This document shows, piece after piece, positions 5,177-6,565 of a DNA stretch of 6,565 bases. The position numbers and the translations under genes were made by a program. This stretch comes from HRBIN15 sp039630445 (GTDB taxonomy: Bacteria > Armatimonadota > Fimbriimonadia > Fimbriimonadales > GBS-DC). The notes under the pieces are model-generated. The model had not been told where the DNA came from and did no database searches. It saw nothing but the letters and a program-made list of their open reading frames with translations. Location of the stretch: contig JBCNVA010000134.1 of the NCBI GenBank assembly GCA_039630445.1, positions 1 to 6,565 on the forward strand. Reading direction: 5' to 3'. Numbering within the stretch: the stretch's first letter is position 1; each line of letters starts with the position of its first letter.

Positions 5177-6169
5177 AACAATCCTCTCCAAAATCTGAAT
5201 CGCGTTAAGGGCTGCGCCTTTGCGGAGCTGATCGCCGCAGGCGAACAGCGCAAGTCCGTTTGGCAGGGCGGTGTCCTCGCGCAGGCGTCCGACCAGCACC
5301 TCGTCGCGCCCCGTCGCCTCGATGGGCATCGGGAAATGGTTGCGTTCGCGATCATCCACCAGCCGCACACCCGCAAAGTTGCGATACGCCTCGCGTATCG
5401 TTTCCAGCGGCGGGCGGTGTTCCAGCTCCACATGGATGCTCTCGCTGTGCGCACGCAGCACGGGCACACGGATGCATGTGGCAGAAACGGCTAAATCGGG
5501 TTCACCCAGAATCTTGCGCGATTCGAGCAGGATTTTGCGCTCCTCCTCGTTGTAGCCATCGTCATAGATGGGCGAGTTGTGCGAGAACAGATTGAAGGCG
5601 TAGGGGTGGGGCAGCACGCGCGGTTCGTAAGGCTCACCCTGTAAATAGGCGCGGGTTGCCTCCAGCAGCTCCTGCATCGCCTGTGCGCCTGCGCCGCTCG
5701 CCGCCTGATAGGTGGACACAATCACCCGTCGAAGGCGCGTTAGGCGCAACAGGGGCGCCAACGCCATCAGCAGGATAATCGTGGAGCAGTTCGGGTTGGC
5801 AAGGATGCCCTTGTGCGCCCGTGCCGCCTCACCGTTGATTTCTGGAATGACCAGCGGCACCTCGTCATCAAGACGGAAAGCGGAGGAGTTATCGATCACC
5901 AACGCGCCTGCCCGCACCGCTTGGGGGGCAAACTCACGGCTGCGCGACGCCCCTGCCGAGAAAAAGGCGATCTCGATACCCTTGAACGCCCCTTCGCATA
6001 ACGGTTCTACTGTGAGCAGTTCGCCCCTAAAACGGAGCTGCTTGCCGGCGGAGCGTTCCGAAGCGAACAGGCGCAGCGAATCGACAGGAAAGCGTCGCTC
6101 CTCTAAAATCTTGAGCAGTTCGGTGCCCACTGCCCCCGTCGCGCCAACAATCGCCACCCGATAGCCCAT
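5168..6169 (-). CDS. asd: Aspartate-semialdehyde dehydrogenase
   Basis: The 333-aa enzyme reduces L-aspartyl-4-phosphate to the semialdehyde with NADPH, the branch point to lysine/diaminopimelate, threonine and methionine. Seen: Rossmann GATGAVG (9-15); FFSAGASRSREFAP; IDNSSAFRLDDEVPLVIPEIN; active-site NPNCST with Cys128; STYQAASGAGAQAM; NLFSHNSPIYDDGYNEEE; RVPVLRAHSES with the catalytic histidine near 241; and C-terminal GDQLRKGAALNAIQIL. The open frame reaches up to a TTG-ATG directly after the TPR stop (6202), but those 11 extra residues (MMHTEVYYSST) are unlike Asd. A TATATT box (6186-6181) lies 11 nt before ATG 6169, which fits a near-leaderless start; 6169 is therefore chosen. The last residues (QF-stop) overlap the HepT remnant, so the exact C-terminus may derive from the rearrangement. 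Length remains normal. Confidence 0.95.
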   Translation of the reverse strand: MGYRVAIVGATGAVGTELLKILEERRFPVDSLRLFASERSAGKQLRFRGELLTVEPLCEGAFKGIEIAFFSAGASRSREFAPQAVRAGALVIDNSSAFRLDDEVPLVIPEINGEAARAHKGILANPNCSTIILLMALAPLLRLTRLRRVIVSTYQAASGAGAQAMQELLEATRAYLQGEPYEPRVLPHPYAFNLFSHNSPIYDDGYNEEERKILLESRKILGEPDLAVSATCIRVPVLRAHSESIHVELEHRPPLETIREAYRNFAGVRLVDDRERNHFPMPIEATGRDEVLVGRLREDTALPNGLALFACGDQLRKGAALNAIQILERIVQF

Positions 6170-6180
6170 CGTAGAGGAAT

Positions 6181-6186
6181 AATATA
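6181..6186 (-). promoter_or_regulatory. -10 element (TATATT) of asd
   Basis: On the minus strand GAGG-TATATT stands 11 nt upstream of the asd ATG at 6169, the same spacing as in ndk (10) and the nucleotidyltransferase gene (11). No Shine-Dalgarno lies in the normal window. asd could also be read through from the TPR gene, whose stop is 33 nt upstream. Confidence 0.45.
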
Positions 6187-6202
6187 CCTCAGTGTGCATC
6201 AA

Positions 6203-6565
6203 TTAGCGGCGCAGCGGTTCCTCCAGCGCCCGCTCAAAGCGTTTGCGGGCTTCAGTGGCTTCGTCTGTACCGGGCGCAATCTCCATCACCTGCTGCCACT
6301 TGCTCAGTGCTTCGAGGCGGTCGCCCCGCTGGTATGCCTGCTCGCCCAGTTGCAGCAGGAGTTGTGCCGCTTTGCGCCGATAGGTTTGCGCCTCGTTGGT
6401 GCGGGCGTGCCGTGCCGCAGAAAGATAGTGATTGACCGCCCCCTCATAGTTGCCTAATGCCTGCTCCACCTGCGCCAAACCAACATAGGTTGCGGGCAGT
6501 TGCTTGTACTGCAGCGCTTCGGTATAGACCTGCCCCGCCTCGGCGTAGCGCCCCATGCGCAGCAG
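6203..6565 (-). CDS. TPR-repeat protein, C-terminal part (runs off the window)
   Basis: The frame is open to the right edge and ends at TAA 6205-6203. About 120 residues are visible. They show helical repeats in TPR style: GRYAEAGQVYTEAL, then TYVGLAQVEQALGNYEGAVNHYLSAA, then LLQLGEQAYQRGDRLEALSKWQQVMEIAPG, with the Gly/Tyr/Ala/Pro positions typical of the motif. It ends in a short charged tail (RKRFERALEEPLRR). A Met at 6556 exists, but the codons upstream (LLR) remain open and the first visible repeat is incomplete, so this is the 3' end of a larger gene. TPRs mediate protein-protein contacts; no catalytic domain is visible, so the role is unknown. It precedes asd on the same strand, with asd starting 33 nt after its stop. 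Confidence 0.8.
   Translation of the reverse strand: MLRMGRYAEAGQVYTEALQYKQLPATYVGLAQVEQALGNYEGAVNHYLSAARHARTNEAQTYRRKAAQLLLQLGEQAYQRGDRLEALSKWQQVMEIAPGTDEATEARKRFERALEEPLRR

Noticed and set aside
5081..5494. Plus-strand open frame of 137 codons continuing the HepT remnant
   Set aside because: After about 5176 it is merely the antisense of asd; only the first codons from 5141 resemble HepT.
6174..6190. GAGG-N9-CCTC inverted repeat around the asd -10
   Set aside because: Only four base pairs with a 9-nt centre; expected by chance.
1..6565. Search for cas genes, tRNA, rRNA, insertion sequences, riboswitches or a new defence system
   Set aside because: None seen. Apart from the array tail and the MntA relic, the genes are ordinary metabolism, and no transposase or terminal inverted repeats are visible.

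Overview
This window is about 60% G+C and carries bacterial housekeeping genes next to the tail of a CRISPR array. The repeat ends in ATTGAAAC, a type common in thermophiles with type I-A/I-B or III systems. Together with the gene content and the short-leader promoters, this suggests a moderately GC-rich, probably thermophilic bacterium. Armatimonadota is my tentative guess; no 16S rRNA or diagnostic marker is present, so the taxonomy is inference only.

Layout. (1) Positions 1-471: leader-distal end of a CRISPR array with an 8-nt repeat remnant at the left edge, six intact 30-nt repeats, a last repeat with a decayed 3' end, and seven spacers of 36-37 nt. The leader and any cas genes lie off the left side. 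(2) 506-2081: a promoter, then a two-gene unit of a zinc-ribbon membrane-anchored protein with a 3 x 13-residue repeat and a family-3 O-methyltransferase, 2 nt apart. (3) 2114-3187: promoter and Mrp/ApbC-type Fe-S carrier ATPase, followed by a hairpin. (4) 3232-4799: an ndk-argC pair (nucleoside diphosphate kinase, then N-acetyl-gamma-glutamyl-phosphate reductase). (5) 4808-5176: an MntA-type nucleotidyltransferase antitoxin followed by only the first codons of its HepT toxin partner. (6) 5168-6565, minus strand: aspartate-semialdehyde dehydrogenase downstream of the 3' end of a TPR-protein gene that runs off the right edge.

Working together. ArgC (arginine) and Asd (lysine, threonine, methionine, diaminopimelate) are related NADP-dependent acyl-phosphate reductases facing each other across the MntA relic. 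Mrp serves Fe-S protein maturation, Ndk nucleotide pools. There is no complete novel system here. The most informative signals are the amputated MntA/HepT module at the convergent argC/asd junction, a recurring GGTA-containing -10 element lying 10-11 nt before three start codons that lack Shine-Dalgarno sequences, and small inverted repeats placed just after the -10 in three promoters.
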